This document shows positions 1 through 5,614 of a stretch of 8,013 nucleotides of DNA, one piece after another. Numbering within the stretch: position 1 is the first letter of the stretch; each line of letters starts with the position of its first letter. The DNA comes from Anaerolineales bacterium UBA2317 (GTDB lineage: Bacteria > Chloroflexota > Anaerolineae > Anaerolineales > Villigracilaceae). The stretch covers positions 38,763 through 46,775 of the forward strand of contig DDVH01000038.1 in NCBI GenBank assembly GCA_002345215.1, written 5' to 3'. A model generated the notes under the pieces. It saw nothing but the letters and a program-made list of their open reading frames with translations, ran no database searches and was not told where the DNA came from. Position numbers and translations under genes: made by a program.

Positions 1-814
1 TATTTTGTTGAATAGATGCGCCCTCACGAATGGAAATGTCATTTGTCACTACATGGGCAGAGAGCATTCGCAAATTTTCGTTGATGCTCCAGACGTGCAA
101 ATCGTGAATATCATGCACGCCATCTACTTGGCGAATGTCTTCAACCATTTTTGGCAGGTCAACATTTTCGGGTGTGCTTTCGAGCAAAATGTGAATGGTT
201 TGCTTAATGATTCCCCACGCGTTGTATAAAATTAATGCACCAATTAACACACTGACGAATGGGTCGAGCCAGTTCCAGTTGGTGAATAAAATAAGCACGC
301 CTGCAATAACTGCACCTAATGTTGATAATACATCGCCCATGAGATGCAGAAATGCACTTCTTAGATTTAAGTCATGCTCGCTTCCTTTTTTGATGAGGAA
401 AGCGGTTCCTAGATTAATCAGAAATGCGATTCCGCCCACGCCGATTAATATGGTTGTATTCACTTCGGGTGGATTGAGAAAGCGCTGATAGGCTTCGTAA
501 AAAATCCCTAAGGCGATTAACACCAAAGTTGTTGAGTTGACCAAAGCCACTAGAATCCCTGCTCGATGGTAGCCAAATGTTTTGCCTGCATGAGCAGGTT
601 GAAGCGAGAGTCGAAGCGCGTACCAACTTAATCCTAAAGCAATTACATCGGTGAAGTTATGTGCGGCATCGGTTAATAAGGCTAAACTATTTCCCCAAAT
701 GCCTGCAACAATTTCAACAAAAACAAATATGGCAGTAATGCCAAGTGACAAAGCCAGCCGTTTGGTGGTTTGATTGGCAATATCGCCAAAGTGAGAATGG
801 GAATGATTGTGCAT
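1..814 (-). CDS. czcD: CDF-family Zn2+ (Cd2+/Co2+) efflux transporter, C-terminus cut by window edge
   Basis: Proton-coupled inner-membrane exporter moving divalent metal, most likely zinc, out of the cytoplasm. 271 codons are open from the ATG at 814 to the window edge; family members are about 300 residues, so roughly the last 30 are missing. The N-terminus is His-rich (HNHSHSH, residues 2-8). TM2 carries LTDAAHNFTD with H52 and D56, and TM5 carries HLMGD with H157 and D161. This HD-HD set of four ligands is the signature of zinc-transporting CDF proteins; iron/manganese members use other residues in these places. The cytosolic ferredoxin-like domain starts near residue 210 (VDGVHDIHDLHVWSI). 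It is third in the ArsR operon, with its ATG 3 bases after the methyltransferase stop and only a weak SD. The zinc sensor heading the operon supports zinc as substrate. The czcD symbol is by family resemblance (zitB would be as good). Confidence 0.95.
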   Translation of the reverse strand, partial: MHNHSHSHFGDIANQTTKRLALSLGITAIFVFVEIVAGIWGNSLALLTDAAHNFTDVIALGLSWYALRLSLQPAHAGKTFGYHRAGILVALVNSTTLVLIALGIFYEAYQRFLNPPEVNTTILIGVGGIAFLINLGTAFLIKKGSEHDLNLRSAFLHLMGDVLSTLGAVIAGVLILFTNWNWLDPFVSVLIGALILYNAWGIIKQTIHILLESTPENVDLPKMVEDIRQVDGVHDIHDLHVWSINENLRMLSAHVVTNDISIREGASIQQN

Positions 815-817
815 AGA

Positions 818-1408
818 TTAAATCCAACGGCGGACTTGCTTTTGATAATCTAAATATGCTTGACCATGTGAACGCGTTAAAAATTCTTCTTCGAGCCGTA
901 CTTGAGTTTGAATTAACATTTCACCAGTGATTAAGATGGTAAGTGTAATAGCATTTGGAATAATCAAGAAGAGACCTAATAACATCACGCGCATTCCGAG
1001 AAAAATGGGATTGCGAGAGATTTTGAATAATCCCGTTTGAACGAGTTCGGTTTTGACATCTTCATCAATTCCGATGCGCCATGATTTTTGCATGTGGACT
1101 TGGGCTATTAGCACCCAAACCAATGCGATGAGTAATAGAACAAAACCGATGTTTGCCAAAATATTGTTTGTTAGAAATGAAATTGGCAAAAGATAAGAAT
1201 ACAAGTTTGGAGAAACCGCAAACACAATTGCGACAAGAAAACAAACGAGCATAATCAAGCGGAAATTTTTTCCAATGTAATCATGTGCCGTGTCAGATGA
1301 ACCGAGTTTGTATGGATTCACGCCTGTGGTTTTCCAGATTCGGTAGGTGGGTAAAATCATTGCTAACCCCAAAAATAAGATGAAGTAGAGAAGAAGAAAT
1401 ATTTTCAT
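818..1408 (-). CDS. Isoprenylcysteine carboxyl methyltransferase / PEMT-like membrane methyltransferase
   Basis: A 196-residue integral membrane protein with hydrophobic stretches near residues 3-20, 49-66, 83-103 and 138-165. The C-terminal half has the hallmarks of the ICMT/phospholipid-methyltransferase superfamily: GLFKISRNPIFLG (126-138, equivalent to the usual GxYxxxRHPxYLG, with N for H), the paired acidic motif RLEEEFL (171-177), and the closing YLDYQKQVRRW (185-195). These residues bind S-adenosylmethionine in characterised relatives. Bacteria lack prenylated CaaX proteins, so the true substrate is unknown; a lipid or small amine is possible. It lies 5 bases after the arsR stop and 3 bases before the CDF exporter, so it is under the same metal control. 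Similar proteins are found beside CDF exporters in other bacteria, but no metal-related role is established to my knowledge. Family call firm, function open. Confidence 0.85.
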   Translation of the reverse strand: MKIFLLLYFILFLGLAMILPTYRIWKTTGVNPYKLGSSDTAHDYIGKNFRLIMLVCFLVAIVFAVSPNLYSYLLPISFLTNNILANIGFVLLLIALVWVLIAQVHMQKSWRIGIDEDVKTELVQTGLFKISRNPIFLGMRVMLLGLFLIIPNAITLTILITGEMLIQTQVRLEEEFLTRSHGQAYLDYQKQVRRWI

Positions 1409-1413
1409 TGAAG

Positions 1414-1704
1414 TTATCCGTGTTTTACATGGTCTAAGCCCATGAGATATAGTTTCTTGACGTGGTCGTCGTCAAGTGAATAAAAAACTTGCCTGCCAGA
1501 TTTTCTACCACGAATTAATCGCATTTGACGAAGCCCACGCAATTGATGCGATACAGCAGATTCGCTCATTTGAGTTTTTTCAGCAATGTCACTGACGTTC
1601 ATTTCTTTTTCTAGCAAAGTGGAAATGATACGCACGCGATTGGCATCGCTTAAGGCACTGAATAATTCGGCAAGTTGAATGGCTTTGAGTTCGTTGAGGG
1701 TCAT
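1414..1704 (-). CDS. czrA: ArsR/SmtB-family zinc-sensing repressor (CzrA-like)
   Basis: A 96-residue winged-helix dimer expected to repress its own operon until it binds metal. The helix-turn-helix is MNVSDIAEKTQMSESAVSHQ (35-54), followed by a wing with GRKSGRQVFYSL (66-77). The last helix carries D79-x-H81-x10-H92-x2-H95, which matches exactly the alpha-5 zinc site DxHx10HxxH of CzrA and the related site of SmtB. The alpha-3 position has VSDIAEKT with no cysteine, and the protein contains none, so the arsenic and CadC-type thiolate sites are absent. This argues for Zn2+ (or Co2+) as inducer. The ATG has AAGGAA just upstream and lies 10 bases after a perfect palindromic operator. It heads the efflux operon with the methyltransferase and CDF genes. 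The symbol follows the metal-site type and is not proof of orthology. Confidence 0.93.
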   Translation of the reverse strand: MTLNELKAIQLAELFSALSDANRVRIISTLLEKEMNVSDIAEKTQMSESAVSHQLRGLRQMRLIRGRKSGRQVFYSLDDDHVKKLYLMGLDHVKHG

Positions 1705-1714
1705 GGTTTCCTTG

Positions 1715-1740
1715 AATATATGAACAAGTATTCATATATT
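1715..1740 (-). promoter_or_regulatory. ArsR/SmtB-type operator of the efflux operon
   Basis: A perfect inverted repeat: AATATATGAA (1715-1724), spacer CAAGTA (1725-1730), TTCATATATT (1731-1740). The core TGAAC-n4-ATTCA agrees with the SmtB/CzrA operator type (TGAACA-n2-TATTCA). It covers the -10 box and the expected start of transcription and ends 10 bases before the arsR ATG, so a bound repressor would block RNA polymerase. Together with the zinc site in the adjacent ArsR protein this indicates autoregulation by zinc. Confidence 0.92.
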
Positions 1741-1764
1741 ATGATAAAAGACAAACCCTGTCAA
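1736..1764 (-). promoter_or_regulatory. Sigma70-type promoter of the arsR-methyltransferase-CDF operon
   Basis: On the minus strand the -35 box TTGACA (1759-1764) is a full consensus match. A 17-base spacer (1742-1758) separates it from the -10 box TAATAT (1736-1741), one mismatch from TATAAT. Transcription would begin near 1729, giving a leader of about 25 bases. The -10 box overlaps the operator; the -35 box lies in the loop and closing base pair of the terminator hairpin of the preceding operon. Confidence 0.9.
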
Positions 1765-1777
1765 GGGCTTGTCTTTT
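1746..1777 (-). terminator. Hairpin terminator of the import operon
   Basis: Directly after the ZIP stop codon (one base between) the minus-strand RNA can form a 14-bp stem from AAAAGACAAGCCCT and AGGGUUUGUCUUUU with a UGAC loop. One pair is G-U; the rest are Watson-Crick. In plus-strand RNA the same position becomes an A-C mismatch, so the hairpin favours the minus-strand transcript. The U run is only four bases and belongs to the stem, so termination may be partial, leaving some readthrough into arsR. Confidence 0.75.
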
Positions 1778-1778
1778 A

Positions 1779-2969
1779 CTATTTAATCAACAATCCAGTT
1801 ACCCAAAGCATTAACATACCAACTAATACACCACTGAAAATAAAACCTGGCGTGGGTTGTTTTTCGTTATCTTTTTGTACCATTTTCCAAATTTCAACTG
1901 CCACTTGGAAGATTGCGCCTGTACCAATGGCAAGGAACAACACAGATAAAAATGGGGAAGGAGTGAATCCGCCAATCCATGCGCCGATGATGGCAGGCGC
2001 ACCGCCGATTAATCCAAGCCATGTTAATTGACGAATGCTTGGTTTATCTTTCAAAATTGGCGCAATGATTCCTAAACCTTCTGTGATGTTTTGGATAATG
2101 AAACCAACCACTAAGAAAGTTCCCAATGCAATTTCACCAACATTGTATGCCGCACCAATTGCAAGCCCTTCGCCCAAATTATGAATACCAATTCCTAAAG
2201 CAATGCGCCATGCAATCGAGGCTCGTTGTGATTCTTCACTTCGACTAGCAGATTTTGGATTATCTATCATTTCGAGTAGCATGTAAGTGGCAACTGCTCC
2301 AATGCCAATTAATCCAAGCCCTTGATAGGTGCCAGCCAATTCAGTGGCTTGCTCTAAGGCTTCATTGAATGTATCTAAACCAAGATAAATTAATAAGCCA
2401 ACCGTTAATGCCATTAAGAACGTCATCCATTTTTTATCAAGAGTGCGAAGTGCAGGCAACCAAAAAATTCCTAAGAAAATAGGAATGACACCTACATATA
2501 AACCAATCAACGTAAAGCCCCAAAAGTTTTTTGCTTCTGGCTCAGGAGTTAAAAACGCAACTGGAATTTCTACATCAAACGGAATTGCATTGCTGGTAAA
2601 AATTCGCGCTGCATATGCTTCGCCACCCGTCCATGAATATTCTATATCAATGGTTGCTTTGCCTAACCGCGGAATGGTTGCAGATGGCGAAACTGTAAAT
2701 GGCATTACGGCTTCATTTACAATAAGCGATGCAACTGTTAATTCTTCGGGTCCAGTATTTTGCACATATAACTTTATGTTATCTACATCAAGTTCATATC
2801 GTTCAATCGTCAAATCTTCAATTGGAACAGGTGCTTCTAAATCAAGTCCGCCACCAGTTTGGAGGAATAAGAAAATAACTCCAGCCAAAAGAATGATGGG
2901 AATTAGAAGCAGGATGAAGGTTTGAAAAGTGAAGCGGTTCTTTGTCTCAGGGGATGTTTGGTTTGTCAT
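1779..2969 (-). CDS. ZIP-family divalent metal transporter with extracytoplasmic N-terminal domain
   Basis: A 396-residue membrane protein. TM1 spans about 18-36, followed by a soluble stretch (about 40-147) rich in beta-strand-like segments (for example residues 64-70, 104-111 and 129-138), then the ZIP helices from about 149. The TM4 metal motif is HNLGEGLAIG (H263, N264, E267). TM5 has QNITEGLGI (Q293, N294, E297): glutamine replaces the common histidine, as in the structurally studied BbZIP, where Gln, Asp and Glu occupy these places. ZIP proteins move Zn2+, Fe2+ or Mn2+ into the cytoplasm. The inserted soluble domain is unusual, since most bacterial ZIPs are about 230-310 residues; it resembles a small Ig-like fold but I cannot name it. 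The SD GAAGGAG upstream of the ATG is strong. It is the last gene of the import unit, 21 bases after the multicopper oxidase and followed immediately by a hairpin. Substrate metal not determined. Confidence 0.92.
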   Translation of the reverse strand: MTNQTSPETKNRFTFQTFILLLIPIILLAGVIFLFLQTGGGLDLEAPVPIEDLTIERYELDVDNIKLYVQNTGPEELTVASLIVNEAVMPFTVSPSATIPRLGKATIDIEYSWTGGEAYAARIFTSNAIPFDVEIPVAFLTPEPEAKNFWGFTLIGLYVGVIPIFLGIFWLPALRTLDKKWMTFLMALTVGLLIYLGLDTFNEALEQATELAGTYQGLGLIGIGAVATYMLLEMIDNPKSASRSEESQRASIAWRIALGIGIHNLGEGLAIGAAYNVGEIALGTFLVVGFIIQNITEGLGIIAPILKDKPSIRQLTWLGLIGGAPAIIGAWIGGFTPSPFLSVLFLAIGTGAIFQVAVEIWKMVQKDNEKQPTPGFIFSGVLVGMLMLWVTGLLIK

Positions 2970-2990
2970 CTTTTAGTTTCTCCTTCGCTT

Positions 2991-4043
2991 CTAGTTAGTC
3001 ACTTCAAACATGCCGTTCCAACCGAGTTCTGCAAATTCGGTGACGTGCGCGTGGAACATATACATGCCTGGATATTTATATGTGAATTCAAGAATGCCGC
3101 GCTCGGCTTGACCTTGAATGATTGTGTCTGTAAATGCAGATGGCGTGAGACTTGTGCCAGTGGGATAGTAGTGAAAAAAGTTTGCATGAAGATGGAATGA
3201 ATTGAGCAAATCAAATTCAAGAATGTTGACGAGATAAACGCGAACGCTTTCGCCGACTTTGATTTGAATAGGATGATTTTGATAATAAAACGGAATACCA
3301 TTGACTGCATAAAAATCATTAGCATCATCAAAGTCAATATCAATGCCGTGCATGACCATTACCATTTCTTTATCAACTTTGGGGCGAGCTTCTTTTGGAT
3401 CAATGATGAATGCGCCATATAAGCCTTTTGCAATATGACGTGCTAACGGAAATACATGACAATGATAAAGATGTAAACCATAAGGTTCAGCATCAAACTC
3501 GTAAGTAAATTCTTGACCGGGTTGCACCATACCACCGGGTCCAGTACCGGGTACGCCATCCATTTCGCTAGGATGATAGCCGTGAAAGTGCATTGAGTGT
3601 GGGTGACTACTTCCATTTACCATGCGAATACGAACTCTATCACCTTCTGTGGCTCGCAATGTTGGTCCGGGAATTCTTCCGTTATACGTCCATGCAGGGA
3701 ATTCAATACCGGGCACAACTTCTATATTTTTATTAATCACAACTATTTCATATTCGCGTAATGTTTGACCATTCGGTAAAGTTGAAACTTTTCCATAATC
3801 AAAATCATAAAGAATTTCACCTGGATTGAAGCCATTTTTTTCATGGTCAACATCACCTGCACCGGGTAAGCCATGTCCTGTTCCATCATGTTGATGAGAA
3901 GTGCCGGGTGTTGGCGTTTCTGCTTGTAGTGGATGATTATGAGAAGCATTTACATTATTAAATGCAACTACACCACCTGCGGCAGATAACAAACCGAAAC
4001 CACCAAGCTTTAATAAATCTCTGCGTGAAAGTTTTTTATTCAT
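2991..4043 (-). CDS. Tat-exported two-domain multicopper oxidase (type C), ferroxidase/laccase-like
   Basis: A 350-residue copper oxidase that oxidises a metal ion or small organic substrate outside the cytoplasm and reduces O2. The Tat signal is SRRDLLKLGGFGLLSAAGG (6-24), followed by a His-rich linker (H35, H37, H50, H52, H57, H67). All eight trinuclear-site histidines are visible in four HxH motifs: H152/H154, H194/H196, H284/H286 and H331/H333. The type 1 copper site is only in domain 1 (H149, C195, H203); domain 2 has HAH where HCH would be. The axial position after H203 is L208 instead of Met, which usually means a high-potential site. Copper nitrite reductase is unlikely because HCH replaces its HCA. 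The ATG at 4043 is chosen for its SD AGAGGAGA and Tat signal; an upstream in-frame ATG at 4073 adds ten residues without these. It lies between a cytochrome and a ZIP transporter. The natural substrate cannot be read from the sequence. Confidence 0.93.
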   Translation of the reverse strand: MNKKLSRRDLLKLGGFGLLSAAGGVVAFNNVNASHNHPLQAETPTPGTSHQHDGTGHGLPGAGDVDHEKNGFNPGEILYDFDYGKVSTLPNGQTLREYEIVVINKNIEVVPGIEFPAWTYNGRIPGPTLRATEGDRVRIRMVNGSSHPHSMHFHGYHPSEMDGVPGTGPGGMVQPGQEFTYEFDAEPYGLHLYHCHVFPLARHIAKGLYGAFIIDPKEARPKVDKEMVMVMHGIDIDFDDANDFYAVNGIPFYYQNHPIQIKVGESVRVYLVNILEFDLLNSFHLHANFFHYYPTGTSLTPSAFTDTIIQGQAERGILEFTYKYPGMYMFHAHVTEFAELGWNGMFEVTN

Positions 4044-4047
4044 AAGT

Positions 4048-4055
4048 TCTCCTCT
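4048..4055 (-). promoter_or_regulatory. Ribosome binding site fixing the oxidase start at 4043
   Basis: Minus-strand AGAGGAGA lies four bases before the ATG at 4043. It is one of the strongest SD sequences in the window and lies downstream of the alternative ATG at 4073, so it supports the shorter protein with the Tat signal at its N-terminus. Confidence 0.85.
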
Positions 4056-4056
4056 T

Positions 4057-4073
4057 TTGATAATTACTATCAA
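4057..4073. repeat. 17-bp palindrome resembling a Fur-family 7-1-7 box
   Basis: TTGATA (4057-4062), spacer ATTAC, TATCAA (4068-4073). The inner 15 bases (4058-4072), TGATAATTACTATCA, match the classical TGATAAT-n-ATTATCA Fur-type 7-1-7 pattern at all but one defined position. It sits in the 33-base gap between the cytochrome stop and the oxidase start, just upstream of the SD. No convincing promoter is seen around it, and AT-rich DNA yields such matches by chance, so regulation is only a possibility; it could also form a weak RNA hairpin. Confidence 0.35.
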
Positions 4074-4074
4074 T

Positions 4075-4090
4075 CGTTAATTATTTAACG
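4075..4090. repeat. 16-bp inverted repeat over the cytochrome stop codon
   Basis: CGTTAA (4075-4080), spacer TTAT, TTAACG (4085-4090), with perfect six-base arms spanning the TAA stop of the cytochrome gene. It is one base from the Fur-like palindrome at 4057-4073. As RNA it would be a weak AT-rich hairpin without a U tract, so it is not a convincing terminator. Chance or a minor processing site are both possible. Confidence 0.3.
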
Positions 4091-4502
4091 CACCTTCATT
4101 AATCCATTGTCTAATTAATTCAATTTGTTCAGCCGTTAAATCTGATCCACGTTTTGGCATTTCGCCACTTTCGATTTGTTCAAAGAGCAAGCTATTGCTC
4201 GAATCTCCAGCGATGACAACTTCTCCATTTTGTGAACCCACCATTAGGCTTTCATAAGATTCAAGATTTAAACTTTCACTTGGAAATTCACCTCCATGAC
4301 ATTTTGTGCAACGTCTTTCAAGAATGGGTTGTACATCATTTTTGAAACTGATATTCTCCCTCACTATCATCGATGGACTTGCGCCAACATCGGTTGTTTT
4401 GTAGGAAAGAAAAAAAGCAGTTGCAATTACTAAAAGCATAAATGAAAAAAATAATATCCATTTATACATTTTGTATTTGCTGTTTGAAAAAATAGTTTTC
4501 AT
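4077..4502 (-). CDS. Membrane-anchored mono-haem c-type cytochrome (PSC-type domain)
   Basis: A 141-residue protein with one N-terminal membrane helix (about 14-34) acting as uncleaved anchor or signal, and a small extracytoplasmic haem domain. The haem c motif is CTKCH (65-69). The surrounding pattern is that of the planctomycete-type cytochrome c family: DVQPILERRC, LNLESYESLMVG, then GDSSNSLLFEQI, a probable axial Met in GEMPKRG (M115), and EQIELIRQWINEGA at the end. It should carry one electron at the outer membrane face. Its ATG abuts the stop of the second permease (TAAATG), with AGGAG 12 bases upstream, so it is cotranscribed and probably translationally coupled to the importer. The oxidase gene follows after 33 bases, suggesting electron exchange with it; that link is inference. 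An alternative ATG at 4469 has no SD. Confidence 0.88.
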   Translation of the reverse strand: MKTIFSNSKYKMYKWILFFSFMLLVIATAFFLSYKTTDVGASPSMIVRENISFKNDVQPILERRCTKCHGGEFPSESLNLESYESLMVGSQNGEVVIAGDSSNSLLFEQIESGEMPKRGSDLTAEQIELIRQWINEGALNN

Positions 4503-5612
4503 TTAAGTATTGAACTCCTGTGCAGCGCGTTGCTTGCCTATTTCTGTTAAACTGAGCAAACCGCTTTGTTGATTGACTAAACCTGTTCGTTCTGCAATGC
4601 CGACAATTTCCATTGCAAATTTAGGCGACCACTTAAGATGTTCGTTCAAATGAATCACTTCATTTTCTAATTCGGCTTCGTGTGCGGCGGTGTGGTTGGC
4701 AATGTGCATGGTCAACATGGTCAATGCAAATTCAATGCGTTGGTTTTGGCGGCGACGTGCTTGAGCTAAGAGTCCGCGTTCGGGGGCAAACAAATAAACG
4801 ATTAAGAATGAAGCGCCAGTCATAGTCGCCATTGAACCCGCAATGGAAGCATCCAAAATATTGGCGAGCCAATATCCACTAATCGCGGAAACAATTCCAA
4901 TCAATGCGGAATATAAAATCATGCGTGAAAGTTTATCGGTTAATAAATATGCAGCAGAAGGTGGTGCCACCATAAATGCAACGACTAAAATGGAACCAAC
5001 TGCGTTGAATGAACCAACCGCAGTTAATGAAACTAAAGTCATTAAGGCGTAATGAATTAATGTGGGAGCAAAACCTAGTGTAGCGGCAAGTGCGGGGTCA
5101 AATGTGGCAAGTTTTAATTCTTTATAAAAAAGAATCACAAACAATAGATTCAAAATCAAAATGCCGCCTGAAGAATAATATGCTTCTGGACCAAAATCTA
5201 AACCAAATAATTTAACGCGATTGAATGGCGCGAATGCAAGTTCACCAAGTAAGACGGCATCATTATCAATATGCACATCGCCTGCGAAGCGCGAAATTAA
5301 AATCACTGCAATGCTAAACAATGCAGGGAACACCAAGCCGATCGATGTATCTTCTTTCACCAATTGCGTGCGGTTTAGTAATTCAACCAAACTTACGGTG
5401 AGCATGCCCATCAATGCCGCGCCAATTAATAACAATGGCGATGTGATATTTTTTGTTACAAAAAATGCTAATACGATTCCAAGTAATACGGTGTGGCTAA
5501 TTGCATCGCTCATCATTGCCATGCGTCGTAAAATCAAAAAGACTCCGACTAACGAACATGCAACAGCAACTAACGAAGCGATGATTTGAATTTCAAGTTG
5601 TGCAAGTGACAT
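4503..5612 (-). CDS. troD: Metal ABC transporter permease (ABC-3 family, TroD-like) with winged-helix tail
   Basis: A 369-residue inner-membrane permease forming, with the other permease and the ATPase, the channel for Mn2+, Zn2+ or Fe2+ import. The ABC-3 signature LRRMAMMSDAISHTVLLG lies at 28-45, followed by several hydrophobic helices up to about 275 ending in LFAPERGL. Ordinary family members stop near residues 270-290; here about 90 extra hydrophilic residues follow (279-369). They contain two likely helices, then IAERTGLVNQQSGLLSLTEI (61-80 of the tail), which reads as a recognition helix and wing (GLV, a turn, LSLTxxG). The tail resembles that of the neighbouring permease and recalls the permease-repressor fusion YtgCR of Chlamydia. 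The ATG is two bases after the stop of the first permease (TAATTATG). Symbol given by operon position; substrate metal not proven. Confidence 0.92.
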   Translation of the reverse strand: MSLAQLEIQIIASLVAVACSLVGVFLILRRMAMMSDAISHTVLLGIVLAFFVTKNITSPLLLIGAALMGMLTVSLVELLNRTQLVKEDTSIGLVFPALFSIAVILISRFAGDVHIDNDAVLLGELAFAPFNRVKLFGLDFGPEAYYSSGGILILNLLFVILFYKELKLATFDPALAATLGFAPTLIHYALMTLVSLTAVGSFNAVGSILVVAFMVAPPSAAYLLTDKLSRMILYSALIGIVSAISGYWLANILDASIAGSMATMTGASFLIVYLFAPERGLLAQARRRQNQRIEFALTMLTMHIANHTAAHEAELENEVIHLNEHLKWSPKFAMEIVGIAERTGLVNQQSGLLSLTEIGKQRAAQEFNT

Positions 5613-5614
5613 AA

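Noticed and set aside
414..626. Minus-strand frame of 70 codons inside the exporter gene
   Set aside because: Out of frame with the CDF gene, which runs unbroken from 814 to the edge with conserved motifs; Arg/Ser-rich frame-shifted artefact.
1414..1704. Arsenic (ArsR) or CadC-type cadmium/lead sensor
   Set aside because: These use cysteine ligands; the protein has no cysteine, and the alpha-5 His/Asp site fits zinc or cobalt sensing.
1675..2031. Plus-strand frame across the intergenic region
   Set aside because: It runs through the operator, promoter and hairpin and antisense to two genes; its product resembles nothing known.
2443..2925. Open plus-strand frame of 160 codons opposite the ZIP gene
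   Set aside because: Antisense to a well-supported ZIP coding region, no recognisable domain, low-complexity composition; a shadow of the minus-strand gene.
2991..4043. Possible copper nitrite reductase (NirK)
   Set aside because: NirK has HCA with no second trinuclear histidine and a Met axial ligand; here HCH, full eight-His site and Leu indicate an oxidase.
5221..5589. Open plus-strand frame of 122 codons opposite the second permease
   Set aside because: Ser/Thr/Asn-rich product typical of the reverse strand of a hydrophobic membrane protein; no SD and no domain.
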